Positions 6,987-15,847 of a stretch of 64,000 nt of DNA are shown in pieces (the stretch's first letter is position 1; each line of letters opens with the position of its first letter). This DNA comes from Rhodoblastus sp963736175 (lineage in GTDB: Bacteria; Pseudomonadota; Alphaproteobacteria; Rhizobiales; Beijerinckiaceae), in assembly GCA_963736175.1 (NCBI GenBank), contig CAVTNU010000010.1, forward strand, positions 62,001 to 126,000, in the 5' to 3' direction. A program made the translations under genes and the position numbers. The notes below the pieces were generated by a model. The model searched no databases, was not told the origin of the DNA, and saw only the letters and a program-made list of their open reading frames with translations.

Positions 6987-8168
6987 ATGAGCGACGACGG
7001 AAAACCCAGCGGCCCTGTGTTCGCGCCCGTCACCAGCGCCGATTATCGCCGGTTGGCGCGCCGGCGTCTGCCGCAATTCCTGTTCGATTATCTTGACGGC
7101 GCCGCCAACGACGAAACGACCATGGCGCGCAACGAGGCCGATTTCCGGTCGATTTTGCTGCGCCAGAAAGTCATGGTCGACGTCTCCGGCGTCAGCACCA
7201 AGACCAGTCTGGCGGGCGAGGCCGTCGCCATGCCTCTGGCTCTGGCGCCCGTCGGGCTCGCCGGCATGTTCGCGCGGCGCGGCGAAGTTCTGGCCGCGCG
7301 GGCGGCGCAAAAGGCGGGCGTCCCGTTCGCCCTTTCGACCGTCGGCGTCTGCTCGGTCGACGAAGTGAGCCGCGCCGCTCCGGCGCCCTGGTTCCAGCTC
7401 TACATGATGCGTGATCGCGGCGCGGTCAAAGCGCTACTTGAGCGGGCGCAAGCCGCCGGCGTTTCGCGACTGGTCTTCACCGTCGATCTCGCCGTGACGG
7501 GTATGCGCCACCGCGACGTGCGCGACGGTCTGATTTTGCCCGGATTTAGGGCGAAGCTGGCGAAATTCCGGCAGATCGCGGCGCGTCCGCGCTGGATCGC
7601 CGACGTGGCCGTGCGCGGCGCGCCGCTCGGATTCGGCAATCTGGCGGGGATCGGCCCCGAGGCGGGCGATCTCGGCGCGATCCGAAAATGGGTCGACGCG
7701 CAATTCGATCCGTCCGTCACCTGGAAGGACATCGAGTGGCTGCGCGGCGTCTGGAAAGGCGCGCTGATCCTGAAAGGCGTGATGGAGGCCGACGACGCGC
7801 GCCTTGCCGTCGAGGCCGGCGCCGACGCCATCATCGTCTCCAATCACGGCGGGCGCCAGCTCGACGGCGTCGCCTCCTCGATTTCGAAATTGCCCGGCGC
7901 CGTCGAGGCGGCGCAGGGCCGCGCGGAAGTTCTCGTCGACGGCGGCGTGCGCGGCGGGCTCGATATTTTCCGGGCGCTGGCGCTCGGCGCGCGCGGCGTT
8001 CTGATCGGCCGCCCCTGGGTCTACGCCCTGGCGGGCGCGGGCGAACAGGCGCTTGTCGACCTGCTTTCGACCTTCCGTCGCGAATTGGCCGTCGCCATGG
8101 CCTTGGCCGGCGTTACCCGCGTCGAGGATATTTCGCGCGCGGCGCTGGATTCCGCCTTTCCGAAGTGA
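6987..8168 (+). CDS. lldD: FMN-dependent L-lactate dehydrogenase / alpha-hydroxy-acid oxidase
   Basis: 393 aa, full length. It oxidises L-lactate (or a close 2-hydroxy acid) to the keto acid and passes electrons to the quinone pool. LPQFLFDYLDGAANDE is the family's N-terminal segment, and LALAPVGLAGMFARRGE follows it. The SNHGGRQLDG motif near residues 285-294 carries the catalytic His and the substrate-binding Arg. LVDGGVRGGLDIFRALALGA binds the FMN phosphate. It begins 21 bp after the glycosyltransferase stop with no obvious link in function. Substrate choice within the family cannot be fixed from sequence alone. Confidence 0.92.
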   Translation: MSDDGKPSGPVFAPVTSADYRRLARRRLPQFLFDYLDGAANDETTMARNEADFRSILLRQKVMVDVSGVSTKTSLAGEAVAMPLALAPVGLAGMFARRGEVLAARAAQKAGVPFALSTVGVCSVDEVSRAAPAPWFQLYMMRDRGAVKALLERAQAAGVSRLVFTVDLAVTGMRHRDVRDGLILPGFRAKLAKFRQIAARPRWIADVAVRGAPLGFGNLAGIGPEAGDLGAIRKWVDAQFDPSVTWKDIEWLRGVWKGALILKGVMEADDARLAVEAGADAIIVSNHGGRQLDGVASSISKLPGAVEAAQGRAEVLVDGGVRGGLDIFRALALGARGVLIGRPWVYALAGAGEQALVDLLSTFRRELAVAMALAGVTRVEDISRAALDSAFPK

Positions 8169-8253
8169 GCCGGAACGCCGTTGGTGGACTCGCGCCTTTG
8201 CCGTCGGTAGAACAGCGCCCGAATGAACCAAGCAAAAAGAGCGGAGGGGGACG

Positions 8254-9516
8254 ATGGCTGAGGCCGGCGCCAACGCAATATCCGGGGAAGACCCCATTGT
8301 CGTCGTCGGCGCGGGGCAGGCGGGTCTGCAAGTCGCCGAAACCCTGCGCGCGGAAGGTTTCGCCGGGCGCATCCTGCTCATCGGCGAGGAAAATCGCGGC
8401 CCCTATCATCGCCCGCCCTTGTCCAAGCAATGGCTGCTGGGCGAGAGCGACGACGAGCGCCTCGTCATGCGGGGCAAGGAATTTTTCGCCGCCAAGTCGA
8501 TCGAGCTGTTGGCCGGAATCCGCGTCGAAAAAATCGACCGTGAAAACCAGTGCGTCGTTCTTTCGGATGGACGGACGCAAAAATACGCCGGGCTCGCGCT
8601 GGCGACGGGCGCGGCGGCGCGAAAGCCCTCGATCGCCGGAGCCGATCTGCCCGGCGTTTGCGTGCTGCGGGACATGGACGACGCCCACGCCATCGCGCAT
8701 TACCTTGAAAAGGCGCGGAACGTCGTTGTGATCGGCGGCGGTTTCATCGGCCTCGAAGTGGCCGCCGCGGCGCGCAAACTGGAGCGCAAGGTGGTCGTGC
8801 TGGAGGCGCAGGAGCGTCTGATGGCGCGCGCCGTCTCGGCCATGCTTTCACAATATTACGCCGATCTGCATCGCGCCCACGGCGTCGAATTCTTTTTCGA
8901 GACCCAGGCGGCTGCGATCGAGGGCGGCGCGGCGGGCGTCACCGGCGTTCTCGCTTCGGACGGGCGGCGTTTTCCCGCCGATCTCGTCGTGCTTGGCATC
9001 GGCGCCGAAGCCCGCGATTCCCTGGCCCGGGAGGCCGGGCTCGAATGCGCGCGCAGCATTGTCGTCGACGAGTGCGCGCGCACGGCGGATCCAAGAATTG
9101 TCGCGGCCGGCGATTGCGCCGTCAGGCGTCTGCCGGACGGGCGCATGGCGCGGCTGGAAAGCGTGCAGAACGCGGTGGAGCAGGGCAAATCGGCGGCCTT
9201 CGCTTTGCTTGGCCGGCAACGGCCGTTTACCGCGACGCCCTGGTTCTGGTCCGATCAATATGACGTGAAACTTCAGATGGCCGGCGCCTCCGCCGATTTC
9301 GACGAGGCCGTCGTGCGCGGCGACATGGACGATCCGGCCCTGCGGCATCCGGCTTTTTCGATCTATTATTTCAAGGGCGAGACCCTGGTCGGCGTCGACA
9401 GCCTCAACAAGGGCGGCGACCATATGCTGGCGCGCCGCCTGCTCGACGCGAGAATTTCGCCGAAACGCGAAGAGGCGGCGGATCGGGAATTCGACCTGCG
9501 CAATCTGCTGAAGTGA
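8254..9516 (+). CDS. FAD-dependent oxidoreductase, ferredoxin/rubredoxin-reductase (AIF-like) type
   Basis: 420 aa. The N-terminal FAD-binding motif VVVGAGQAGLQVAETL (residues about 11-26) and a second dinucleotide fold, VVVIGGGFIGLEVAAAARKL (about 160-180), bind FAD and NAD(P)H. YHRPPLSKQWLLGE is the hallmark of ferredoxin reductases of oxygenase systems. RIVAAGDCA is the second FAD contact. A C-terminal Reductase_C-like domain follows (WFWSDQYDVKLQMAG). The usual role is to hand electrons from NADH to a small ferredoxin or rubredoxin, but no such partner is encoded nearby. GGAGGGG just before ATG 8254 supports the start. Confidence 0.88.
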   Translation: MAEAGANAISGEDPIVVVGAGQAGLQVAETLRAEGFAGRILLIGEENRGPYHRPPLSKQWLLGESDDERLVMRGKEFFAAKSIELLAGIRVEKIDRENQCVVLSDGRTQKYAGLALATGAAARKPSIAGADLPGVCVLRDMDDAHAIAHYLEKARNVVVIGGGFIGLEVAAAARKLERKVVVLEAQERLMARAVSAMLSQYYADLHRAHGVEFFFETQAAAIEGGAAGVTGVLASDGRRFPADLVVLGIGAEARDSLAREAGLECARSIVVDECARTADPRIVAAGDCAVRRLPDGRMARLESVQNAVEQGKSAAFALLGRQRPFTATPWFWSDQYDVKLQMAGASADFDEAVVRGDMDDPALRHPAFSIYYFKGETLVGVDSLNKGGDHMLARRLLDARISPKREEAADREFDLRNLLK

Positions 9517-9562
9517 GCGTCATCCTGTTGCGTCCGCCGTCGCGCCGGTTTAGTCAGGGAAA

Positions 9563-10063
9563 ATGATGCGCATCGCTCTTTATACCGGCTCGTTCGATCC
9601 GATCACCAACGGCCACGTCGAGGTCATCCGGGCCGCGGCGGGCCTATGCGACCGGCTGGTCGTCGGCATCGGCGCGCATCCGGGTAAAACGCCGCTGTTC
9701 TCGCTCGAAGAGCGCGCCGAACTGATCACCAGGACCTGCGCCGCCGCCGCCGCCGAAAAATCGTGCCAATTGTCGGTCATGTCCTTCGACGGGCTGGCCG
9801 TCGAGGCGGCGCGCCAGGCCGGCGCCAGCCTGATCATTCGCGGCCTGCGCGACGGCGCCGATTTCGATTACGAGATGGAGATGGCCGGCATGAACGCGGC
9901 GATGGCGCCGCGGGTGCAGACGGTATTTTTGCCGGCGACATCGAGCGTTCGCCATATTACGGCGACATTGGTGCGTCAGATCGCCCAGATGGGCGGCGAC
10001 GTGACCAGCTTCGCGCCGCCCGAGGTCGCCGCCGCGCTGCAGCGGAAATTCGCCAAGTCTTGA
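9563..10063 (+). CDS. coaD: Phosphopantetheine adenylyltransferase
   Basis: 166 aa. It catalyses the fourth step of coenzyme A synthesis, joining 4'-phosphopantetheine to AMP from ATP. The N-terminal YTGSFDPITNGHVEVI contains the T/HxGH-type nucleotidyltransferase motif. IIRGLRDGADFDYEMEMAGMN and the C-terminal SSVRHITATLVRQIA are strongly conserved in CoaD. Start ATG 9563; a second ATG follows immediately and could serve equally. The stop codon forms the first bases of a three-copy 18-bp tandem repeat. Confidence 0.96.
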   Translation: MMRIALYTGSFDPITNGHVEVIRAAAGLCDRLVVGIGAHPGKTPLFSLEERAELITRTCAAAAAEKSCQLSVMSFDGLAVEAARQAGASLIIRGLRDGADFDYEMEMAGMNAAMAPRVQTVFLPATSSVRHITATLVRQIAQMGGDVTSFAPPEVAAALQRKFAKS

Positions 10064-10114
10064 TCCTTCATAACCGCTTGATCCTTCATAACCGCTTTAT
10101 CCCTCACAACCGAA
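10061..10114. repeat. Three tandem copies of an 18-bp unit between coaD and ppiA
   Basis: Two perfect copies of TGATCCTTCATAACCGCT (10061-10078 and 10079-10096) are followed by a degenerate third (10097-10114). The first copy begins with the coaD stop codon. The array fills nearly the whole gap before the cyclophilin gene. No secondary structure is evident; replication slippage is the simplest origin. Confidence 0.85.
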
Positions 10115-10123
10115 AGCAAATGC

Positions 10124-10663
10124 ATGAACTTCGATCGTCGTCAGATTTCGCTCGGACTTCCGCTCGCCGCCGCTTTCGCCGGCGTCGCCCACGCCGCGGA
10201 TGATCCGAAGAACACGCTCTATCTGCAATTGCGCACCGGACGGGTGGTCATTCGCCTGCGTCCCGATCTCGCGCCCAAGCATGTCGAGCAGATCAAGGCG
10301 CTGACCAAGCGCGGCTTTTACGACGGCATCGTTTTCCACCGCGTCATCGAAGGCTTCATGGCGCAGACGGGCGACCCCACCGGCACGGGAACCGGCGGTT
10401 CGGACCTGCCGAACATTCCGGCCGAGTTCACCTCGACCCCGTTCAGGCGCGGCACGCTCGGCATGGCGCGCTCCGCCTCGCCCAATTCGGCCAATTCGCA
10501 GTTTTTCATCTGCTTTGCCGACGCCCCGTTCCTGGACGGCAAATACACCGTCTTCGGCGAAGTCGTTTCTGGGATGGAATATGTCGACCAGATCAAGCGC
10601 GGCGAGCCGCCGGCCGATCCAGACAAGATCATTTCGATGAAACTGGCCGGCGACGCCAAATAA
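10124..10663 (+). CDS. ppiA: Periplasmic cyclophilin-type peptidyl-prolyl isomerase
   Basis: 179 aa. A signal peptide of about 23 residues (LGLPLAAAFAGVAHAA, cleavage after AHA) indicates export. The cyclophilin core carries FHRVIEGFMAQTGDP with the catalytic Arg, and SPNSANSQFFICFADA with the conserved Gln-Phe-Phe. The enzyme speeds proline isomerisation during folding in the periplasm. It lies 91 bp before a second, unexported cyclophilin about half identical by eye, so the pair is a local duplication, one copy for each compartment. Confidence 0.93.
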   Translation: MNFDRRQISLGLPLAAAFAGVAHAADDPKNTLYLQLRTGRVVIRLRPDLAPKHVEQIKALTKRGFYDGIVFHRVIEGFMAQTGDPTGTGTGGSDLPNIPAEFTSTPFRRGTLGMARSASPNSANSQFFICFADAPFLDGKYTVFGEVVSGMEYVDQIKRGEPPADPDKIISMKLAGDAK

Positions 10664-10754
10664 GGTCGTCGTCGGCGAATCTGGAGAAAGCGCGGCGTTC
10701 GCGCCTTGCTCCCCAAGCGCATCGACGCGCTGAGAATCAGCAAAGGGAAAAAAC

Positions 10755-11210
10755 ATGTCCGACGAAGGCAATCTGCTCAATCTGGAGACGACCAAGGGTC
10801 CGGTCGTCATTCGCATGCGGCCCGATCTGGCGCCCAATCACGTCGCCCACATCAAGAAACTGGCGGGCGAAGGCTTCTATGACGGCGTCGTTTTCCATCG
10901 CGTCATCGATGGCTTCATGGCGCAGACCGGCTGCCCGCACGGCACCGGCACAGGCGGTTCGAAATATCCCAACCTGAAAGCCGAGTTCAACGACGCTCCG
11001 CACGTGCGCGGCGTGGCTTCGATGGCGCGCGCGTCCAGTCCCAATTCGGCCAATTCGCAATTCTTCATCTGTTTCGACAACGCCCGCTTCCTCGATGGGC
11101 AATATACCGTCTGGGGCGAGGTGATTTCCGGCATGGAGAATGTCGACAAGATCAAGCGCGGCGAACCGGTGCGCGATCCCGACAAGATCATTTCGGCCAA
11201 GGTGAGCTGA
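10755..11210 (+). CDS. ppiB: Cytoplasmic cyclophilin-type peptidyl-prolyl isomerase
   Basis: 151 aa without a signal peptide. FYDGVVFHRVIDGFMAQTG carries the catalytic Arg, and SPNSANSQFFICFDNARFL and YTVWGEVISGMENVDKIKRG are the remaining cyclophilin motifs. It acts on cytosolic proteins. The start ATG 10755 follows a GGGAAAAAAC stretch. A strong rho-independent terminator sits 13 bp after the stop, ending the coaD-ppiA-ppiB run. Confidence 0.95.
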   Translation: MSDEGNLLNLETTKGPVVIRMRPDLAPNHVAHIKKLAGEGFYDGVVFHRVIDGFMAQTGCPHGTGTGGSKYPNLKAEFNDAPHVRGVASMARASSPNSANSQFFICFDNARFLDGQYTVWGEVISGMENVDKIKRGEPVRDPDKIISAKVS

Positions 11211-11222
11211 ATTTACTTGTTG

Positions 11223-11252
11223 AAGCCGGAGCCTCGCTCCGGCTTTTTTTTT
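11223..11252 (+). terminator. Rho-independent terminator after ppiB
   Basis: Stem AAGCCGGAGC (11223-11232), loop CTC, stem GCTCCGGCTT (11236-11245), with the T-run extending to 11252. It is a perfect 10-bp stem with a U-tract. Confidence 0.93.
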
Positions 11253-11454
11253 GCGGGCGGTCCCGCGGCGGAGTTCGTTTTTCGCCAAGCTCTTAGCGTC
11301 GCCAATAGAAAATTCAGCTTGGATTCATCTGCGCGTCTTTATTTATTGCTTTATCTTCCGCAATAACCGCCATTGACGATGGCCGTCTTTTGCAGGAGTT
11401 TTCTTTCGACGCGATCGAACCATGAGGGTTTGCGCGTCCATCAGGGAGCCGTGC

Positions 11455-11973
11455 ATGTCTATTCGTTACGCCACTCTTTTAGGCGCGGCCGTCGTCGCCG
11501 CAACCTTGAGCCTTGGCGCCGGCGGCGCCAACGCCGATACCGTGATGCAGCAATGCGGCGCGAAATGGCAGGCCGCCAAGGCCGCTGGTACGACCGGCGG
11601 TCAAAGCTGGCTGCCCTTCCTGTCGCAATGTCGCGCTGAATTGAAGGGGCAGCCCGCCGCCGCCGCGCCCGCTGCTCCGGCAGCCGCCGCGCCCGCCGCC
11701 GCGCCAGCCGCTCCGGCGGCAGCCGCGCCCGCCGCCGTCGCGCCGAATCCGGTCGCCGCTAGGCCCGCTCCCGCGCCGGCCGCGGCAGGATCGGCGGTGT
11801 TCCCGAGCGCGCTCAATCCTGCCTACGCCAGCCAGTCGGCCGGCAAGGCCCGGATGCACACCTGCCTCGACCAGTACAACGTCAACAAGGCGAATGGCGG
11901 CAATGGCGGCCTCAAGTGGATTCAGAAGGGCGGCGGCTATTACAGCGAGTGCAACAAACGGCTGAAGGGCTGA
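11455..11973 (+). CDS. Secreted protein with two Cys-pair repeats joined by an Ala/Pro linker
   Basis: 172 aa from ATG 11455, preceded by GGGAG. A signal peptide covers about residues 1-27 (cleavage after ANA). Two similar modules flank a linker of about 55 residues made almost only of Ala and Pro. The first has C34 and C59 around WQAAKAAGTTGGQSW. The second has two Cys 28 residues apart around VNKANGGNGGLKW. Both end in a C-x(4-5)-LKG signature. Each module likely forms one disulfide in the periplasm. I do not recognise a named family; a PsiF-like relationship is possible. It is monocistronic, with its own terminator. Confidence 0.75.
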   Translation: MSIRYATLLGAAVVAATLSLGAGGANADTVMQQCGAKWQAAKAAGTTGGQSWLPFLSQCRAELKGQPAAAAPAAPAAAAPAAAPAAPAAAAPAAVAPNPVAARPAPAPAAAGSAVFPSALNPAYASQSAGKARMHTCLDQYNVNKANGGNGGLKWIQKGGGYYSECNKRLKG

Positions 11974-11991
11974 TTTTTCTCTGCTCACGAC

Positions 11992-12024
11992 AACCCCCGG
12001 CCGCAAGGCCGGGGGTTCTTTTTT
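11992..12024 (+). terminator. Rho-independent terminator after the Cys-repeat protein gene
   Basis: Stem AACCCCCGGCC (11992-12002), loop GCAA, stem GGCCGGGGGTT (12007-12017), then C and six T to 12024. The 11-bp stem is perfect. Confidence 0.93.
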
Positions 12025-12157
12025 GCCGCATGGCGCTGATGGACAGCGCCGGCGCCCGCGCTTATAAGGCGGACTCGGAATTTCGCCTTTGTCGGGCGCG
12101 AGGCGACGCGGGCGGCGCAAACTCTCCGCCAAGCGAGCCATAACGATTTGTTCAACC

Positions 12158-12199
12158 GCATATTCTTGAAAAAGTCGGTCAGCTTTTTCAAACATATGC
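12158..12199. promoter_or_regulatory. Long dyad in front of the pcm-tolC block
   Basis: GCATAT-tc-TTGAAAAAG (12158-12174), 8-bp spacer, CTTTTTCAA-ac-ATATGC (12183-12199). The arms are 17 bp, matching at 15 positions, and the dyad ends 21 bp before the pcm-like ATG. In RNA it would be a leader hairpin; in DNA a candidate operator. There is no T-run in the right place for a terminator of upstream transcription. Confidence 0.6.
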
Positions 12200-12220
12200 T
12201 TTAGCGATCTGGACCAGACA

Positions 12221-12943
12221 ATGCAGGATATTGCTGTCGACGCGACGAATTCCAGGCCTCTCTCCGCCGCCGCCTTCGACGCCAGCGCGCCTTTGCGCCG
12301 CACGATGGTTGAGCGCCAAATTCGCACCTATGACGTTTCCGACGCCGCGCTGATCGAAAGCCTCCTGAACGTTCCGCGCGAATTATTTGTTGATCCGGAA
12401 TTAGCCGAACTGGCCTATTCGGACGCCAATTTGACGGCGACCGGCGACGAAACGCGGCGCCTGACGGTTCCGCTGACATTGGCTCGCCTGTTGAAGGACG
12501 CGCGTCCGCGCGCAGGCGACAACGTTCTCGTCGTCGCTGGCGCGGCCGGCTATACTGCGGCGTTGATCGCCGGACTTGCCGGAAAGGTGACGTCGCTGGA
12601 ATCCGACGCCACGCTCGCCGATAAGGCGAAAAACAATTTCGCCACGCTCGGGCTGGCCAACGCGTCGTCTCTGGCCGGTCCCTTGCCGGCTGGCGCGCCG
12701 CAAGAAGGTCCTTTCGATCTGATCGTCGTCGACGGGCTGGTCGAAGGCGGACTCGATCAGTTGCTGGCGCAACTGAAGGACGGCGGTCGGCTGGCGACAA
12801 TCATGGCGGCCGCGCCCGACGCGCGCGTCGGCAAGGCGACCCTGTTCACCTGCATCGGCGACCAATCGAGCCCGCGTATTCTGGGCGACGCCGCCGGCGC
12901 AACGCTGGAGGCGTTTCGCAAGACCGTTCAGTTTGTCTTCTAA
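12221..12943 (+). CDS. pcm: Protein-L-isoaspartate O-methyltransferase family protein
   Basis: 240 aa. The N-terminal RRTMVERQIRTYDVSDAALIESLLNVPRE and ELFVDPELAELAYSD are characteristic of the PCMT family, which methylates damaged isoaspartyl residues using S-adenosylmethionine. The SAM-binding motif reads VLVVAGAAGYTAALIA instead of the usual acidic, Gly-rich VLEIGTGSGY, so activity is uncertain. The gene lies directly ahead of tolC, an arrangement common in Hyphomicrobiales. This is a divergent PCMT-like protein; the name rests on family resemblance, not on intact catalytic motifs. Confidence 0.8.
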   Translation: MQDIAVDATNSRPLSAAAFDASAPLRRTMVERQIRTYDVSDAALIESLLNVPRELFVDPELAELAYSDANLTATGDETRRLTVPLTLARLLKDARPRAGDNVLVVAGAAGYTAALIAGLAGKVTSLESDATLADKAKNNFATLGLANASSLAGPLPAGAPQEGPFDLIVVDGLVEGGLDQLLAQLKDGGRLATIMAAAPDARVGKATLFTCIGDQSSPRILGDAAGATLEAFRKTVQFVF

Positions 12944-13170
12944 CCCGTTGAGTAGGCGTAATTAAACCAAATCTGTCGCATTTTTGACGCAGGCGCTTTA
13001 ATTATATGCGGAAAGCCGAAAATTTCATTCACTCTGAAAGACGACTTCGGCCATTATCGATGGTGGGCGTATGCGATTCTGCGCGTGGCGGAGTCGTTCG
13101 GTCCGGCGTCGTCGACGAGTCGTTTGCGCTGGCGGTCGAGAAAAGTTCGTTTGGTCCTGGAGCTTCTTTG

Positions 13171-14542
13171 ATGCGTGCGTCTCTATCGGCGCTTTTGGCG
13201 TCCGCCGCCGTTCTGTTCGCGGCTAACGGCGCGTCCGCCGAGACGATGTCGAGCGCTTTGGCGCGCGCCTATTTGGGCAATCCCGACATCAACCAGCAGC
13301 GCGCCGCCGTGCGGGCGCAGGATGAGACCGTGCCGCAGGCCAAATCCGGCTGGCTGCCGAAAGCCAATGCGCAGTTGTCCGCCGGCAATCAGAACACCAC
13401 CATATCCGGCTTCATCATCAACGGCACGTCCAACTCCAGGCCGCGCGGCGCGGCGGCGACCTTGACGCAGACCCTGTTCGACGGCGGCAAGACCTACAAC
13501 AGCGTGCGTCAGGCCGAGTTCGGGCGTGCTGGCCATGCGCGAGCAAATGCGCCTGACCGAACTGACGACTTTGCAGGCGGCGGCGACCGCTTATATGGAC
13601 GTCTTGCGCGATACGGCGATTCTCGGTCTGCGCCGCAATAACATTTCCGTTCTAGACGAGCAGTTGCGGCAGACGCGCGACCGGTTCAAGGTCGGCGAGG
13701 TGACGCGCACCGACGTCGCTCAGGCCGAGTCCTCGCTCGCCGGCGCGCGGGCGGATTATTCTCTCGCGCAGGCCAATCTGCAATCGAGCGTCGCCACTTA
13801 CCAGCGCGTTATCGGCGTCGAGCCCAAGCGGCTGGAGCCGGCCAGGCCGATCGAGAAACTGCTGCCGACCAACCTGCATCTGGCGGTCGACGTGTCGACG
13901 CTTGAGCATCCCGCCGTCGTCGGCGCGCTGCATCAGGTCGACGCCGCCGAACTGGCGGTCAAGATCGCTGAATTGGCTCTTTCACCGACCGTTTCGGTGC
14001 AGGGCTCGCTCAGCCGCAACCTCGATTATTCCGGCATTCCGCGTTACGACGTGAATGCGGCTTCGGTCGTCGGCCAGCTCAACGTTCCCCTTTATCAAGG
14101 CGGCGCCGAATACGCCGCCGTGCGTCAGGCCAAGGAAAAGCTCGGCCAGACGCGTCTGGCCGCCGATCTTCAGCGCGACAGCGTGCGCGCCTCGGTGGTG
14201 ACGGCCTGGGGCCAGCTGCAGGCTGCGCGGTCGGCGATCACAGCCTATCAATCGGCGGTTTCGGCGGCCGAAATCGCACTCAACGGCGTGCGCGAAGAAG
14301 CCAAGGTGGGCCAGCGCACGACGCTCGACATTCTCAACGCGCAGCAGGCCTTGCTCAACACACGTGTGCAATTGGTCACCGCGCAGCATGATCGCGTCGT
14401 CGCATCCTACGCCGTGATGGCCGCGACGGGGCGGCTTTCGGCGGGAAATCTCGGCATCGGCATGGCTTCCTATGATGCGAGCGTCCATTACGACAAGGTC
14501 AAGAACAAGTTTTTTGGCTTGACCACGCCAGACGGGCGTTGA
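13171..14542 (+). CDS. tolC: TolC-family outer membrane efflux protein, split by a one-base insertion
   Basis: A signal peptide (SALLASAAVLFAANGASA) is followed by TolC repeats: MSSALARAYLGNPDINQQRA, TLTQTLFDGGKTYNSVRQAE and, in the next frame, LAMREQMRLTELTTLQAA. TolC trimers form the outer-membrane duct of type I secretion and drug efflux. The frame breaks at TT 13519-13520; removing one T gives AESGVLAMREQ and a continuous 456-aa protein, the normal length. Start ATG 13171 has GGAG about 10 bp upstream. Both halves are otherwise conserved, so a sequence error or a very recent mutation is likely. Confidence 0.88.
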
Positions 14543-14739
14543 GGACGACGCGCCGTCCACAGGGCAGAGAACCAAGTCTGCTTGCCTTACGCGAAAAAGC
14601 GCGCTCAAACTGTGAAGAAGTTGATTCGCGGGTGTGATTTACATGCGCGCGTCTGCTAGCTTGCGGCGGGTTCGCCTTGCAAATGGTCTTGGCGGTTCAC
14701 CGCGCCGAATTGTGCGCCGACAAAAGAATCCTTGAAGCC

Positions 14740-15663
14740 ATGATCGCATCCATCGCCAATCTCTCCTCCGCGCTTTCCGCCGAACAAAAGGCGCATGAGC
14801 CTTCGATGGATGAAATCCTCGCCTCCATCCGCAAGATCATCGCGGACGACGATGTGTTGCCGCTGACCCGCCGCCCGTCGCCTGTGGCGCGGGAGGAGGG
14901 CGCGCGCGCCGGCGCCGGCGAAGGTCCAACGGCGGCGGAGCCGCCAGCTGTCGCGCCGGCTGCGCCGCGCAGGACGCCCGCTTCAAGCGCCCAGGAACGG
15001 ACGGAAAACGTCAACGCGCCAACGCCGACGGAGACGCCGGCCGCCAAACCCGAGACGAGCGATCGATTCCTTAAGGAGTTCAGGCTGCGGCTTGGCGGCG
15101 ACAGCGCGCGCCCGGCGAGCGAGGACAATCACGTCGTCAGACCTTTCGTCGTGGCCAAAGACGCCGCGGCGGGCGAGGCGTTCAAGGCCGAACTGTCGCC
15201 GATTTCGCTGGCGTCAGGCGCCAGCGCGCGGGTGAGTTCAATTCGTCCGCGCGAAGAGCCGCAATTCGCGGCGCCGGTTGAAAAAGCTCCAGAGACGGAC
15301 GTCGCGCCGTCGGTCGTCGCGCCCGTTCGGCAGGAGGCGGTGAACGGTCCAACGCTGGTTTTCCAGGCGCCCAAGCTCGAGCCGGCGACGGCGTCGCAAC
15401 GCGTCGAGGCAGAGGACAGCCGCGCCGCCGCGCTTTCGCCCGAGCCGGCGGCTCTGGTTTCGGCGGCGACCGATTCCGCTGTCGGTTCGGCTTTCGGCGC
15501 GTTGGCGGCTTCCGTCGTCATGCGCGACAATGAAATGATCGAGCGGCTGGCGCGCGAAATGCTGCGGCCGATGCTTAAAAATTGGCTCGACGACAATCTG
15601 CCCATCGTCGTGGAGCGGCTGGTGCGCGCTGAAATCGAGCGCGTGGCGCGCGGCGGACGATAA
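14740..15663 (+). CDS. DUF2497 (PopZ-like) protein
   Basis: About 307 aa from ATG 14740. The N-terminal short helix HEPSMDEILASIRKIIADDD and the C-terminal helical domain (IERLAREMLRPMLKNWLDDN, ending VERLVRAEIERVARGG) are the two conserved parts of DUF2497, separated by a long Pro/Ala/Glu-rich disordered middle. In Caulobacter this architecture is PopZ, the polar scaffold that anchors ParB-parS; in other alphas the role is inferred. The tolC-DUF2497-valS order is widely conserved. An ATG 63 bp further upstream is an alternative start. Confidence 0.85.
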   Translation: MIASIANLSSALSAEQKAHEPSMDEILASIRKIIADDDVLPLTRRPSPVAREEGARAGAGEGPTAAEPPAVAPAAPRRTPASSAQERTENVNAPTPTETPAAKPETSDRFLKEFRLRLGGDSARPASEDNHVVRPFVVAKDAAAGEAFKAELSPISLASGASARVSSIRPREEPQFAAPVEKAPETDVAPSVVAPVRQEAVNGPTLVFQAPKLEPATASQRVEAEDSRAAALSPEPAALVSAATDSAVGSAFGALAASVVMRDNEMIERLAREMLRPMLKNWLDDNLPIVVERLVRAEIERVARGGR

Positions 15664-15847
15664 TCCGCGCGTTGGACGCTGCTTTCGCTTTAGCTTTCTC
15701 GGGGTCGCGCGCGGCGCCTGAGTAATTTCAACTATTCCCCGTCGAATTCCTGACCTTGCGCGTTGACTCGCGGGCGGGGCTTGCGCTCTAACCGGGCAAA
15801 CCGCGCTCCTTGAGGGGCGCGAAAACCTCTCGTTTGGGGCGCCCAAA

